21,404 nucleotides of DNA from an uncultured Collinsella sp. (GCA_902494935.1 CABUVH010000012.1:1-21404), one strand, 5' to 3'; shown: positions 13,776 to 21,404, counted from the first letter of the stretch. Numbers and translations are program-made. The notes: generated from the letters alone by a model not told the origin.

Positions 13776-13803
13776 TTGACGTGCAATACAACTGGTGTCT
13801 CAT
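13776..13803 (+). promoter_or_regulatory. Possible promoter upstream of the glycosyltransferase gene
   Basis: TTGACG (13776-13781, five of six) is followed after 16 bases by TCTCAT (13798-13803, four of six). The 160-base spacer before the glycosyltransferase also holds a 7-base-pair hairpin (TCGACGC 13717-13723 with GCGTCGA 13729-13735) that lacks a T-run. The promoter call rests on the hexamers alone. Confidence 0.3.
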
Positions 13804-13869
13804 TGCTTTTATTGCCGGGGTGTACCATGAACCACGATTTGATTCATTGCTGTCGAGAGGACGGATAAC

Positions 13870-14910
13870 TTGGTTCGACGTGGCTCGCATCCGCGACTTT
13901 CGGTGATCCTTGTGGTAGAAGGTTCGCCCAGCTATGCGATGCGTGCGCTCGAGAGTATCCAGAACCAAGACCTCTACGATTTGCAGATTGTCGTTGTCTG
14001 CCGCGATGCTGCGCCCGGTGTGCGCCATTCGCTTCAGGTTGCTGCCGACAGGGACATCCATATTGATTTGATTGACGTCGAGGACGCGAAGCGCGGCGCT
14101 TGTCTTCGTGCCGGTTTTGATGCCTCGCGCGGCTCTCAAATCATCGCCATGAACGCCGATGAGTGGTTTGCTCCGCAGGCCCTTTCCAAGATGGTCGATA
14201 TCGCGTGCGATACTACGGCAGACATAGTGCTCCCCACGGTGTCGCTCGACCGCTATGATGCACATCGAGAGCGCCATTCGCGCGTCTTGGATGCTGCTCA
14301 TATTTCCATCGATAGCAAATCCTCGATGGTGACCGGGCTGCCCCAGTTGATTTTAGGCGGCCTTGTCGTTCAGACCTCTGGCGTGATGTACAGCCGCTCG
14401 CTGTTTGAGGCATGCCTTTTGTGCGACAAGGTGTTTCGCACAGTTGGGTTTATGGCATGCGCGCTTTCGCAGGCACGATGCGTGTCCGGCTGCGGCGATG
14501 CTTGTTTCCACGCGGCGGCACCTAAGCTTACAGATGCCTTTGATCCCACCATGTATGCCAAGGTATCCGATGACACCCGAGCGCTCGACGAGCTTGCTGA
14601 CTCACTCTCGGAAGCAGATAGCGGTGGTCGGCTCAAGCTGGCAAGCCAAAAGTTCTACTTTGCCGGACTGGTCGCCTGCATCGAGAATTTGTGTCTGAGC
14701 CCGCATGGGGTGTCGTCAATCGAGCGTTCCGCCCGCATGCGTGATATGCTCGAGGCACCTCGAACCCGTCAAATGGTCGCCGCGCTCAAGGATAACCATC
14801 GGGGGCTCGGTCTGTTGTTTGGGCCGATTGCCAGCGCCAAGCCCGCGCGATGCGTGATGTGTACGCATCTGGCAGCTTTTCTTAACCGGACGGGCGCAAA
14901 AACCGCCTAA
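13870..14910 (+). CDS. Family-2-like glycosyltransferase of unknown substrate
   Basis: The N-terminal ~110 residues look like a GT-A-fold family 2 glycosyltransferase: LSVILVVEGSPSYAMRALESIQNQDLYDLQIVVV, then CLRAGFDASRGSQIIAMNADEWFAPQALSKMV. The usual DxD metal-binding position reads N95-A96-D97, so catalytic competence is uncertain. The remaining 230 residues show no family I recognise and are rich in cysteine. No membrane segment is evident. The start is TTG at 13870, with GAGAGGA at a fair distance; no upstream ATG is in frame nearby. It stands alone between truA and argR, so context gives no substrate. Confidence 0.7.
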   Translation: MVRRGSHPRLSVILVVEGSPSYAMRALESIQNQDLYDLQIVVVCRDAAPGVRHSLQVAADRDIHIDLIDVEDAKRGACLRAGFDASRGSQIIAMNADEWFAPQALSKMVDIACDTTADIVLPTVSLDRYDAHRERHSRVLDAAHISIDSKSSMVTGLPQLILGGLVVQTSGVMYSRSLFEACLLCDKVFRTVGFMACALSQARCVSGCGDACFHAAAPKLTDAFDPTMYAKVSDDTRALDELADSLSEADSGGRLKLASQKFYFAGLVACIENLCLSPHGVSSIERSARMRDMLEAPRTRQMVAALKDNHRGLGLLFGPIASAKPARCVMCTHLAAFLNRTGAKTA

Positions 14911-14921
14911 ACGGCTCATTA

Positions 14922-15009
14922 CGAAACAAACTTGCATAGAATTGTTTCGAAATGCGTTCTTATACACAAAAGCCTTCAAATAGCGTTAAACTATTCAATC
15001 ACTGATTGA
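14922..15009. promoter_or_regulatory. argR: Dyad-rich control region of argR
   Basis: Three dyads crowd this AT-rich region. CGAAACAA (14922-14929) mirrors TTGTTTCG (14942-14949). AATAG (14979-14983) mirrors CTATT (14991-14995). The 15-base TCAATCACTGATTGA (14995-15009) is perfectly palindromic around C15002. A candidate promoter, TACACA (14963-14968), 17 bases, TAAACT (14986-14991), would start transcription inside the last palindrome. ArgR commonly represses its own gene, so these may be its operators, but they do not match the usual ARG box (TGAAT...ATTCA) well. Confidence 0.4.
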
Positions 15010-15042
15010 TTGTCTCCGCCATCTTTTGGAGAGAGGGTTTGT

Positions 15043-15480
15043 ATGGCTAAAAAACGCAATGGGCGCCAGGATGCCATTAGAGATATTGTGCGCAATAAGG
15101 ACGTCCGCACGCAGCGCGTGCTGGTCGATGAGCTCCGCGCTATGGGCTTTGATTGCACGCAGGCGACTGTCTCTCGCGATATTGCCGATATGGGGCTGCG
15201 TAAGCTCCCTGAGGGCATCTATGTTCTGGCAGAGGACCTGCACCTGCAGCGTATGGTTTCCGAGCTCGTAACGGGCGTTCTGCGCACCGATAATCTGGTT
15301 ATGATCAAGGCTCAGCCTGGTACGGCTTCCGGTATCGCCGCCGCCGTTGATGCGGCAGAGTTGCCCGATGTGCTTGGCTCGCTTGCCGGCAACGATACGA
15401 TTTTGGTTATTGCCCAGACGGCCGAGGACGGCGAGCGTCTCGAGGCGCTGATCAATAAGCTGAGCAATTCTCGCAAGTAG
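15043..15480 (+). CDS. argR: Arginine repressor ArgR
   Basis: The 145-residue protein has the N-terminal winged-helix DNA-binding domain with the recognition-helix motif TQATVSRDIADMGLRKLP. Its C-terminal oligomerisation and arginine-binding domain includes PGTASGIAAAVDAAELPDVLGSLAGNDTILVIA. It would act as an arginine-responsive hexamer controlling arginine biosynthesis or catabolism. ATG 15043 is chosen because GGAGAGAGGG (15028-15037) lies just upstream; the frame is open back to 15010. No arginine genes adjoin it, and it is followed by its own terminator, so it appears monocistronic. Confidence 0.95.
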   Translation: MAKKRNGRQDAIRDIVRNKDVRTQRVLVDELRAMGFDCTQATVSRDIADMGLRKLPEGIYVLAEDLHLQRMVSELVTGVLRTDNLVMIKAQPGTASGIAAAVDAAELPDVLGSLAGNDTILVIAQTAEDGERLEALINKLSNSRK

Positions 15481-15531
15481 GCGTGCGGGTCGTGCGCTCG
15501 GCACCGTGCGCGCTGACATAGTGGTTTGTAA

Positions 15532-15565
15532 GGGGTATCGACGTTGGTCGGTACCCCCCTTTTTT
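15532..15565 (+). terminator. argR: Intrinsic terminator of argR
   Basis: GGGGTATCGAC (15532-15542) pairs with 15547-15557 over 11 positions, one of them G-U, around a GTTG loop, followed by CC and six T residues (15560-15565). Confidence 0.88.
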
Positions 15566-15606
15566 GTTCGCCGGTATAAAGACCGCCCACCAGGTCGCTT
15601 CAAACT

Positions 15607-15647
15607 AAAAGGCCCCCGAGCAGTTCAATAGGCTGCTCGGGGGCCTT
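15607..15647 (-). terminator. Intrinsic terminator of the penicillin-binding protein gene
   Basis: AAGGCCCCCGAGCAG (15609-15623) pairs perfectly over 15 positions with 15633-15647 around a nine-base loop. Read on the minus strand it ends in TTTTAG, placing it 23 bases past the stop codon of the minus-strand gene. The plus-strand side lacks a good T-run, so its main role is probably for the minus strand. Confidence 0.88.
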
Positions 15648-15669
15648 GTTGCTTATGGCCGGATGATTT

Positions 15670-17880
15670 CTAGCCGACCGTATCGTCAGGCGTGGGCGAG
15701 GGGTCGGGAGTGGGCGTAGGCGTAGGCGTAGGCGTAGGCGTAGGCGTGCCGCCATCGCCGCCGGTCGAACCACCAGTTGAGCCGCCCGTCGAGCCACCGG
15801 TCGTACCGGTGCCGCCGGTGGTGTCGTCGCCCGTGGTCTCGGTGGTCGTGGTCGTCGTGGTAGTCGTTGTGGTGGTTTCCTCTTCGTCCTCGTTCTCGTC
15901 CTTGTCGTCGTTCTCCGTCTTCTTGGAGTTGTTGGTGCCGTAGAACTTCCAGACGCTGTTGTTCTTGTAGGTGGGCGCCGTTCCGGTCGCAAACTCCTCG
16001 CGCTCGGTACCGGTCAGAACGGTGTTCATAAACCGCTTAAAGACAGGCAGGTTGGTGCTGTCGCCCAGCAGGTCTGTGCCGTATTTTTGGATGGGGATCT
16101 CGCCCGCGGAATAGCCGGTCCACAGGGCGCACGCCAGCTGCGGGGTATAGCCGCAGAACCACAGGTTGGTGGTGTTGTCGGTGGTGCCCGTCTTGCCGGC
16201 ATAGGGCTGGTTGACGCTCAGGGCACCGGCAGCACCCGTACCGCCGCCCTGCATGACGCCGGACAGAACATCGGTGACCGCGGCGGCCTCGCCCTCGGTA
16301 AGCACCTGTGAGGGATTGTCGGTGTGCTGGTACAGCACCGAACCGGTACGAGAGTCAATCTCGGTGATGGCGATCGGCTGGCGATAGTAGCCGCCGTTGG
16401 CAAACGTCGCGTAGGCGGCGGCCATCTCGAGCGGCGAGATCGAGCCGGTGCCGAGCGTCATGACGGGAACGTCCTCGATGTTGTCCTTGGCGGGGTCGAT
16501 GCCGAGCTTTTTGACGAGCGAGATGATCTTGCTGTTGCCGACGGCTTCCGCCACCTGGATGTAGCCGGTGTTGGAGGAGTATGCCGTCGCCTGCTTAAGC
16601 GTGATGTTGCCATAGCTATGGTTGGCGTAGTTTTGGACCTCGGTCGTGGTGCCCTTGGCCTTGAGCGGCGAGTTGCAGTTGAGGGTGACGTTGGGGTTCA
16701 TGCCGTTTTGGATGGCAGTTGCCAGTGTAAAGGCCTTAAAGGTGGAGCCGACGGGACGCTTGGCCGTGGCATGGTTTACGTGGTTCTCGTCGGCGTTGTA
16801 GTCGTAGCCGCCCACCATGCACTTGATGTAGCCGGTCTTGGGATCGACGACGACCATGCCCATGTCCAGGCCGTCGAGCGAGAGCGTGTCGAGCTGCTCG
16901 CGAACGGCATTCTCTGCCACCTGCTGCATCGTGGGGTCGATGGTGGTCTTGACGGTCAGGCCGCCCTTAAAGAGCACGTCGGTCGAGAACTCCTGCTCCA
17001 GCAGCTGCTTAACATAGGCGACAAAGTAGGGCTGCGAGTATACGTCGACGCCGCTGCCCGAAATCTCGGTCACGTTGAGGGTGATGGGCTCGGCCTGTGC
17101 GGCATCGTGTTCCTCCTGCGTGATGTGGCCCAGGCGCAACATGTTGTCGAGGACCTTGTTGCGACGGGACAGCGCTAGGTCGGGGTTGACCGTGGGGTCG
17201 TACTGCGAGGGCGAGTTGGGAAGGCCGATGAGCAGCGCGGCCTCGCTGAGGGTGAGATCGGCGGCGCTCTTGGACAGATAGGTCTCGGCTGCGGCCTCGA
17301 TGCCGTAGGCACCGTGGCCGTAATAGATGGTGTTGAGGTACATCATGAGGATCTCGTCTTTGGAGTACATGTCCTCCATCTTGACGGCGATGTAGGCCTC
17401 GCGCACCTTACGCTCGATGGTCGAGTCGAACTGCTCCTCCTGCAGGATGGTGTTGCGCACCAGCTGCTGGGTGATAGTCGAGGCGCCTTCGTGCCCGCCG
17501 CCGAGGGTTGCCACCGCAGCACGCGCGATACCCCACAGGTCGATACCGCCGTGCTCGTAGAAGCGCTCGTCCTCGACGTCAACGGTGCCCTGCAGCACGT
17601 AGGGGGAGACCTCGTCCTTGGTGATGGACTTGCGGTTTTGCGTGTAGAAGCTCGCGATCTTGTTGCCGTTGCAGTCGACGATCTCGGTGGGCTCGCTCAC
17701 CAGATACGCGTTGGCGTCGGTGTAGTCGGGCAGATCGGACAGCCAGCGGTTGACGTTGCCGACCATGCCGATGCCAAACGCCACGCCCGCAATCAGCAGA
17801 AAGCCCAAAAACGAGAGCAGGATTATGGGCAGGGCATGCGTCTTTGAACGGCTGCGTCCCTGTCGTTGGCGAGGACCCAT
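15670..17880 (-). CDS. Class A penicillin-binding protein (transglycosylase-transpeptidase)
   Basis: A bifunctional enzyme that polymerises and cross-links peptidoglycan. With ATG at 17880 (GGAGGT upstream) it has 736 residues. A basic cytoplasmic tail and one membrane segment (about 16-40) are followed by the GT51 domain (EDERFYEH with Glu103 as catalytic base; GASTITQQLVRN). The transpeptidase domain has STFK with Ser379 and Lys382, SSN at 435-437 and KTGT at 563-566. The final 90 residues are a disordered tail: acidic, Thr669-680 uninterrupted, Gly/Ser/Thr repeats, then Thr-Pro repeated seven times (712-725). An earlier in-frame start at 18003 lacks support. It resembles PBP1A/PonA, but I do not assign a symbol. 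Confidence 0.93.
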   Translation of the reverse strand: MGPRQRQGRSRSKTHALPIILLSFLGFLLIAGVAFGIGMVGNVNRWLSDLPDYTDANAYLVSEPTEIVDCNGNKIASFYTQNRKSITKDEVSPYVLQGTVDVEDERFYEHGGIDLWGIARAAVATLGGGHEGASTITQQLVRNTILQEEQFDSTIERKVREAYIAVKMEDMYSKDEILMMYLNTIYYGHGAYGIEAAAETYLSKSAADLTLSEAALLIGLPNSPSQYDPTVNPDLALSRRNKVLDNMLRLGHITQEEHDAAQAEPITLNVTEISGSGVDVYSQPYFVAYVKQLLEQEFSTDVLFKGGLTVKTTIDPTMQQVAENAVREQLDTLSLDGLDMGMVVVDPKTGYIKCMVGGYDYNADENHVNHATAKRPVGSTFKAFTLATAIQNGMNPNVTLNCNSPLKAKGTTTEVQNYANHSYGNITLKQATAYSSNTGYIQVAEAVGNSKIISLVKKLGIDPAKDNIEDVPVMTLGTGSISPLEMAAAYATFANGGYYRQPIAITEIDSRTGSVLYQHTDNPSQVLTEGEAAAVTDVLSGVMQGGGTGAAGALSVNQPYAGKTGTTDNTTNLWFCGYTPQLACALWTGYSAGEIPIQKYGTDLLGDSTNLPVFKRFMNTVLTGTEREEFATGTAPTYKNNSVWKFYGTNNSKKTENDDKDENEDEEETTTTTTTTTTTTETTGDDTTGGTGTTGGSTGGSTGGSTGGDGGTPTPTPTPTPTPTPDPSPTPDDTVG
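15713..15748. repeat. Hexamer tandem repeat within the PBP tail
   Basis: GGCGTA is repeated five times without error (15713-15742) and a sixth copy reads GGCGTG (15743-15748). It encodes part of the Thr-Pro repeat on the minus strand. Because the unit is a multiple of three, slippage would change tail length without breaking the frame. Confidence 0.9.
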
Positions 17881-18042
17881 ATATTGACCTCCAGGTATGT
17901 CGTGCCCGACGGCGGATGTGTCGTCGAGGCAGGATGGACATAAGTTATTACACGATAAACCAAACGGGGCGCGCGAGGCCTCGTGTATGCTGGAAGACGG
18001 CATTTTTCAGAGTGAATGCATACCTTGGTAAGGAGTTTGCCG

Positions 18043-20001
18043 ATGGCGATTCGGGCGATGGGGCCGAGCGGACAATACGAGACTGGATTGGATGCTGCCG
18101 GTGCGGCGCTGCCCGAGCTGCTGGCGCCGGCGGGCGGGCTCGACCAGATGCTTGCGGCCATCGCCGCGGGTGCCGATGCCATCTATGCGGGGTTGGGCGG
18201 CTTTAACGCCCGCGTGAGCGCGCATGGTTTTACGGATGACGAGTTTGCGCGCGGTTGTGCCGTGGCGCATGCTCATGGCGTGCGTGTGTACGTAACGCTC
18301 AACGTGTTCGTGTTTGACGATGAGCTGTCCGACGCGGTGGCGCTGGGAGCTCATGCACTGGTGCTGGGCGCCGATGCTCTGATTGTGGCCGATGCCGGGT
18401 TGGCCTGCGCGCTGCGCGCGGCGATTCCCGGGGTCGAGATTCACCTGTCCACGCAGGCGGGCGCTCATAGCGAGGGTGCCGTGCGGCTTGCCACCGACGA
18501 GCTGGGGGTCGAGCGCGTGACGACGGCACGCGAGCTGACGGTCGACGAGATTGCGGCGCTATGTGCCACGGGCGTGCCCATCGAGGTATTCTGCCACGGT
18601 GCGATTTGCATCGGCTATTCGGGGGCGTGCGAGTTCTCGGCCCTGCGGCGTGGGCGCTCGGCGATGCGCGGCGACTGCACACAGCCGTGCCGTCTGGCGT
18701 ACGACCTAGTGGACGAGGCGGGGCAGAGTGTTGTTGCTGTCGAGGGAGATCGCCTGCTGTGCCCGCGCGACTATCTGGGTATTGCGCATCTGCCCGAGCT
18801 TGTAGATGCCGGCGTGGCGTCGCTCAAGATCGAGGGGCGCATGAAGAACCCCGATTACGTATTCAACGTGGTGCGGGTGTGGCGCCGGGCACTCGATATG
18901 CTGTGCGACGGCGCGTGGGGCCCCGGTGCCGTGGAAGAGCTTGAGCGCGAGCTGGGAAGGTCGTTTAACCGTGGGTTTACCGATGCGTACCTGCGAGGGC
19001 GTTCGGGTGCCGAGCTGATGAGCTTTGAGCGCGCAATTAACCAGGGCGTGCGCGTGGGGCGCTTGGTCGCTGTGGGCCACGAAGAGGTGACCGTTGAGCT
19101 CGACGCCGCCGTGGCGGCGGGTGACACGCTCGAGATTCGGTTCTATCCGGGTGTCGACGCGCGTCCCGATGTGCCCAAGCGCTGGCCGCAGGTGCCCTGC
19201 CCGGTGGATGCCGCAGCGGGGAAGCGCGTCGTCGTGCATTGCAAGCGTAAGGTGGACGCGGGCTGCGAGGTATACCTGATTCGCAGCGCCGGCGTGTTGG
19301 ATCAGACGGCGGCGGTGTTGGAGCGCATGCGGGCCGAGGCGGATGCGATTGCGCCCGTTGCGCGTGCCGTTGAGGTGCTGCCCTTTGAGGGCGTTGCGGT
19401 GGATGGTGGTGCGTCGACGGAGTTGGTGGAGTGCGCGGTTCCCGCTCGCATGGTTTTTGCTTGGCAGCTGATGGATGCCGACCCGCGCGGAGAACTCGAT
19501 TTGTCCGACGCCGTTGTGGTGCTTGACGAAGTGTGCCGCACGGGTGACGCTGACCGGACCCGCTCACTGATGCAGCGTGCCGGGTGCGTCGTCTGCCGCA
19601 ACCTGGGACAGGTGGTGATCGCTCGCGAGCTGGGCGTGACATTTGACGTGGCGGCGCCGGTGTTCTGCGCGAATCGGGCCACGCTTACCTGGCTGCGCGG
19701 ACTCGGTGCGGGGCGGGTGTACTTGCCGGCCGAGTTGCTCGGCAATGATGCGGAGCGTATTGCCGAACTGGCTGCTGAACCCGGCGTCTTTGGTCCGGTC
19801 GACGCCGACCGTCCCGAGCTTATGGTGTGCGAGCACTGCCTGCTGACCGCCGAGGGCGTCTGCGCCACCGATGCGACGGGACAGGTCCGTTGCCGCGACT
19901 GCTTGCGTCGTCGGCAGGTACGCTATCTGGTTGAGCGTGACGGTACACGTCTGCCAGTTGCCATTGACGCATGCGGCAGGACGAGGATTTTCCTGTCGTA
20001 G
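18043..20001 (+). CDS. U32-family protein, probable rRNA/tRNA hydroxylase (RlhA-like)
   Basis: The U32 family, once called peptidases, includes RlhA (23S rRNA hydroxycytidine formation) and TrhP (tRNA hydroxyuridine formation), which use an Fe-S cluster. The protein has 652 residues, close to RlhA length. Near the N-terminus LLAPAGGLDQMLAAIAAGADAIYAGL is typical. The family motif HGAICIGYSGAC with C189 and C196, then C212 and C216 (GDCTQPCR), supplies a likely four-cysteine cluster site; C184 and C240 are also near. Later come SLKIEGRMKNPDYV and a C-terminal CEHCLL...CRDC. The start is ATG 18043 with AAGGAG (18030-18035). It is divergent from the PBP. Which RNA, if any, it modifies is unknown. 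Confidence 0.8.
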   Translation: MAIRAMGPSGQYETGLDAAGAALPELLAPAGGLDQMLAAIAAGADAIYAGLGGFNARVSAHGFTDDEFARGCAVAHAHGVRVYVTLNVFVFDDELSDAVALGAHALVLGADALIVADAGLACALRAAIPGVEIHLSTQAGAHSEGAVRLATDELGVERVTTARELTVDEIAALCATGVPIEVFCHGAICIGYSGACEFSALRRGRSAMRGDCTQPCRLAYDLVDEAGQSVVAVEGDRLLCPRDYLGIAHLPELVDAGVASLKIEGRMKNPDYVFNVVRVWRRALDMLCDGAWGPGAVEELERELGRSFNRGFTDAYLRGRSGAELMSFERAINQGVRVGRLVAVGHEEVTVELDAAVAAGDTLEIRFYPGVDARPDVPKRWPQVPCPVDAAAGKRVVVHCKRKVDAGCEVYLIRSAGVLDQTAAVLERMRAEADAIAPVARAVEVLPFEGVAVDGGASTELVECAVPARMVFAWQLMDADPRGELDLSDAVVVLDEVCRTGDADRTRSLMQRAGCVVCRNLGQVVIARELGVTFDVAAPVFCANRATLTWLRGLGAGRVYLPAELLGNDAERIAELAAEPGVFGPVDADRPELMVCEHCLLTAEGVCATDATGQVRCRDCLRRRQVRYLVERDGTRLPVAIDACGRTRIFLS

Positions 20002-20020
20002 GTGCCGCGTCGCGTCAGTT

Positions 20021-20029
20021 TGTTATCAT
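20021..20029 (+). promoter_or_regulatory. Extended -10 promoter candidate for tyrS
   Basis: TGTTATCAT (20021-20029) contains the extended TGn motif directly before TATCAT, five of six matches to the -10. No good -35 hexamer lies at 17 bases, as is common for extended -10 promoters. It would start a leader of about 60 nt. Confidence 0.4.
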
Positions 20030-20049
20030 AAGAGAGTTTATGGACTTCC

Positions 20050-20076
20050 AGCACCGCCGTTTTCGGCGAGGGTGCT
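20050..20076 (+). other. Hairpin in the tyrS leader
   Basis: AGCACCGCCG (20050-20059) pairs with 20064-20076 around a TTTT loop, leaving GAG (20068-20070) bulged. It ends nine bases before the ribosome binding site AAAAGGAGG. It is not followed by a T-run and has no T-box features, so if regulatory it would act through mRNA stability or translation. Confidence 0.5.
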
Positions 20077-20097
20077 ATAGCAAAAGGAGGATACCCA

Positions 20098-21309
20098 ATG
20101 CTGTCTGTTGACGAGCAAATGCGTATCATCACCTCGGGCGCCGCGCAGATCGTTCCCGAGGCCGACCTTCGCAAGAAGCTTGAGAAGGGCGAGCCCCTCA
20201 ACATCAAGCTCGGCGTCGACCCCACCAGCCCCGACCTGCACCTGGGCCATGCCGTGCCGCTGCGCAAGATGCGCCAGTTCCAGGACCTGGGCCACAACGT
20301 CACCCTCATCATCGGCAACGGTACCGCGTTGATTGGTGACCCCTCGGGCAAGAACTCCACGCGTCCGCAGCTTTCGCAGGAGCAGATCGAGGCCAACGCC
20401 GAGACCTACGTGAGCCAGGCCATGAAGATCCTGGACCCCGAGAAGACCACCATCGTGCACAACGGCGATTGGATCCTTTCGATGGATCTGGCCGGCCTGC
20501 TGCAGGTGTGCTCCAAGTTCACCGTTGCCCGCATTCTTGAGCGCGACGACTTTACCAAGCGCTACCAGTCTCAGACGCCGATCGCCCTGCATGAGTTCCT
20601 GTATCCCGTGATGCAGGCTTTCGACTCTGTGCAGATCAAGGCCGACGTGGAGATGGGCGGCACCGATCAGCTCTTCAACCTGCTCGCCGGCCGTGAGCTC
20701 ATGGAGAAGATGGGTATGGAGCCCCAGATCGCGCTCACCATGCCGCTGCTCGAGGGCACCGATGGCGTTCGTAAGATGTCCAAGTCCTATGGCAACTACA
20801 TCGGCCTGACCGACGCCCCCAAGGATATGTTCGGCAAGACCATGTCCATCCCCGACGAGATGATCGGCAAGTACTATCGTCTGGCCAGCTCGCTCACCCC
20901 GGCCGAGGTCGACAAGATCGACGCCGCCCTGGCCGATGGTTCTGCCGACCCCTACGAGCTCAAGCGCGCTCTGGGCCGCGACCTGTGCGACACCTACCAC
21001 GGCGCCGGTGCCGGCGACGAGGCTCAGGCCGAGTTCGACCGCGTGTTCAAGGAGGGCCAGCTCGCCGACTTCCCCGAGAAGCACGTTGAGCTGACTGTTA
21101 ACGACGAGGGCCAGATCTACCTCGCCGGCCTGCTCAAGGACTTGGGTCTTTCGGCGAGCGCCGGCCAGGCTCGTCGCGATATCGACGGCGGCGGTGTCAA
21201 GATCAACGGCAAGGCCGTGGCTCCCAAGAGCTACAACATCGACCCTAGTGCCCTAAAGCTGGGCGACACCCTCTCCGTAGGCAAGCGCAAGGGCTTTAAG
21301 TTGGTTTAG
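20098..21309 (+). CDS. tyrS: Tyrosine--tRNA ligase
   Basis: The class I enzyme attaches tyrosine to tRNA-Tyr using ATP. The 403-residue protein has the HIGH-type motif as HLGH at 48-51 (DPTSPDLHLGH), the KMSKS motif at 226-230, and VEMGGTDQLFNLLAGR in the active site. The final ~60 residues form an S4-type RNA-binding domain (GQARRDIDGGGVKINGKAV). It belongs to the branch with the KMSKS loop after EGTDGVR. The ATG at 20098 follows AAAAGGAGGATACCCA. There is no upstream amino-acid-sensing T-box. It ends in a hairpin that overlaps its stop codon. Confidence 0.98.
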   Translation: MLSVDEQMRIITSGAAQIVPEADLRKKLEKGEPLNIKLGVDPTSPDLHLGHAVPLRKMRQFQDLGHNVTLIIGNGTALIGDPSGKNSTRPQLSQEQIEANAETYVSQAMKILDPEKTTIVHNGDWILSMDLAGLLQVCSKFTVARILERDDFTKRYQSQTPIALHEFLYPVMQAFDSVQIKADVEMGGTDQLFNLLAGRELMEKMGMEPQIALTMPLLEGTDGVRKMSKSYGNYIGLTDAPKDMFGKTMSIPDEMIGKYYRLASSLTPAEVDKIDAALADGSADPYELKRALGRDLCDTYHGAGAGDEAQAEFDRVFKEGQLADFPEKHVELTVNDEGQIYLAGLLKDLGLSASAGQARRDIDGGGVKINGKAVAPKSYNIDPSALKLGDTLSVGKRKGFKLV

Positions 21310-21336
21310 TTACGCGGTTTTACCAAACCGCGTAAC
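21309..21336 (+). other. Stable hairpin overlapping the tyrS stop codon
   Basis: GTTACGCGGTTT (21309-21320) pairs perfectly over 12 positions with 21325-21336 around a TACC loop. The final G of the TAG stop is part of the stem. No T-run follows, so it is either a terminator that works without one, an mRNA 3' end stabiliser, or a dispersed repeat. Confidence 0.55.
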
Positions 21337-21404
21337 GACTCGACGCTGCGCGGGCCGCATTTGGACAATCTGACGTTCAACTTCAAGGGCGCGACCAGAA
21401 GGTC
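21337..21404. other. Unassigned right-edge sequence
   Basis: The last 68 bases carry no start codon with a ribosome binding site. Several frames are open because the segment is short, so coding status cannot be judged before the window edge. No tRNA or rRNA feature was recognised. Confidence 0.5.

Noticed and set aside
15713..15876. CRISPR-like or noncoding satellite array
   Set aside because: The repeats are short, in phase with the PBP reading frame, and have no spacers; they encode the protein tail.
17881..18003. N-terminal extension of the PBP to ATG 18003
   Set aside because: The added 41 residues have no conserved features, while ATG 17880 has GGAGGT upstream and is followed by a typical basic tail and membrane segment.
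20002..20097. T-box riboswitch before tyrS
   Set aside because: The leader is under 70 nt and lacks the conserved T-box sequence, specifier stem and terminator.

Overview
The window comes from a high-GC, low-complexity-poor bacterial chromosome. It is most likely a gut actinobacterium of the class Coriobacteriia, with Collinsella or a close relative as the best guess. This inference rests on the zinc-ribbon S14, the short rpmJ, the Ala/Lys/Glu tail on L17, the strong GAGG/AAGGAG ribosome binding sites, and a selenium-dependent molybdenum hydroxylase (SDMH) accessory cassette. No rRNA, tRNA, CRISPR array or insertion sequence was seen.

Region 1 (1-2840) is a three-gene SDMH maturation cassette. 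yqeC lies on the minus strand, and yqeB and xdhC lie on the plus strand, sharing a short divergent control region. A long palindromic repeat borders the cassette on each side: 1-55, cut by the window edge, and 2774-2840. These genes normally handle the molybdenum cofactor and selenium/sulfur status of selenium-dependent molybdenum hydroxylases; the hydroxylase itself is not in the window.

Region 2 (2841-12849) is the spc operon continuing into the alpha operon, all on the plus strand: rplE, rpsZ, rpsH, rplF, rplR, rpsE, rpmD, rplO, secY, adk, map, infA, rpmJ, rpsM, rpsK, rpsD, rpoA, rplQ. The block ends in a textbook terminator. It begins abruptly at rplE: the usual upstream partner rplX (and rplN) is absent from at least 3 kb upstream, where the SDMH cassette sits instead. 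A well-formed promoter and a structured leader of about 130 nt precede rplE, as if the downstream half had been re-promoted. Several intercistronic spacers hold strong hairpins, and a second promoter probably precedes infA.

Region 3 (12790-15565) holds truA, a family-2-like glycosyltransferase and argR. A promoter that overlaps the rplQ terminator may drive truA. argR has a dyad-rich control region and its own terminator.

Region 4 (15607-21404) holds a minus-strand class A penicillin-binding protein with a repetitive, low-complexity C-terminal tail. Divergent from it are a U32-family (RlhA-like) protein and then tyrS, which has a hairpin in its leader and another at its stop codon. The last ~70 bases are unassigned.

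Most of the window is ordinary housekeeping. The most unusual feature is the repeat-bordered SDMH cassette lying directly against rplE, inside what is normally one of the most conserved gene orders in bacteria. Next come the promoter/terminator overlap before truA and a set of structured, probably regulatory, untranslated regions.
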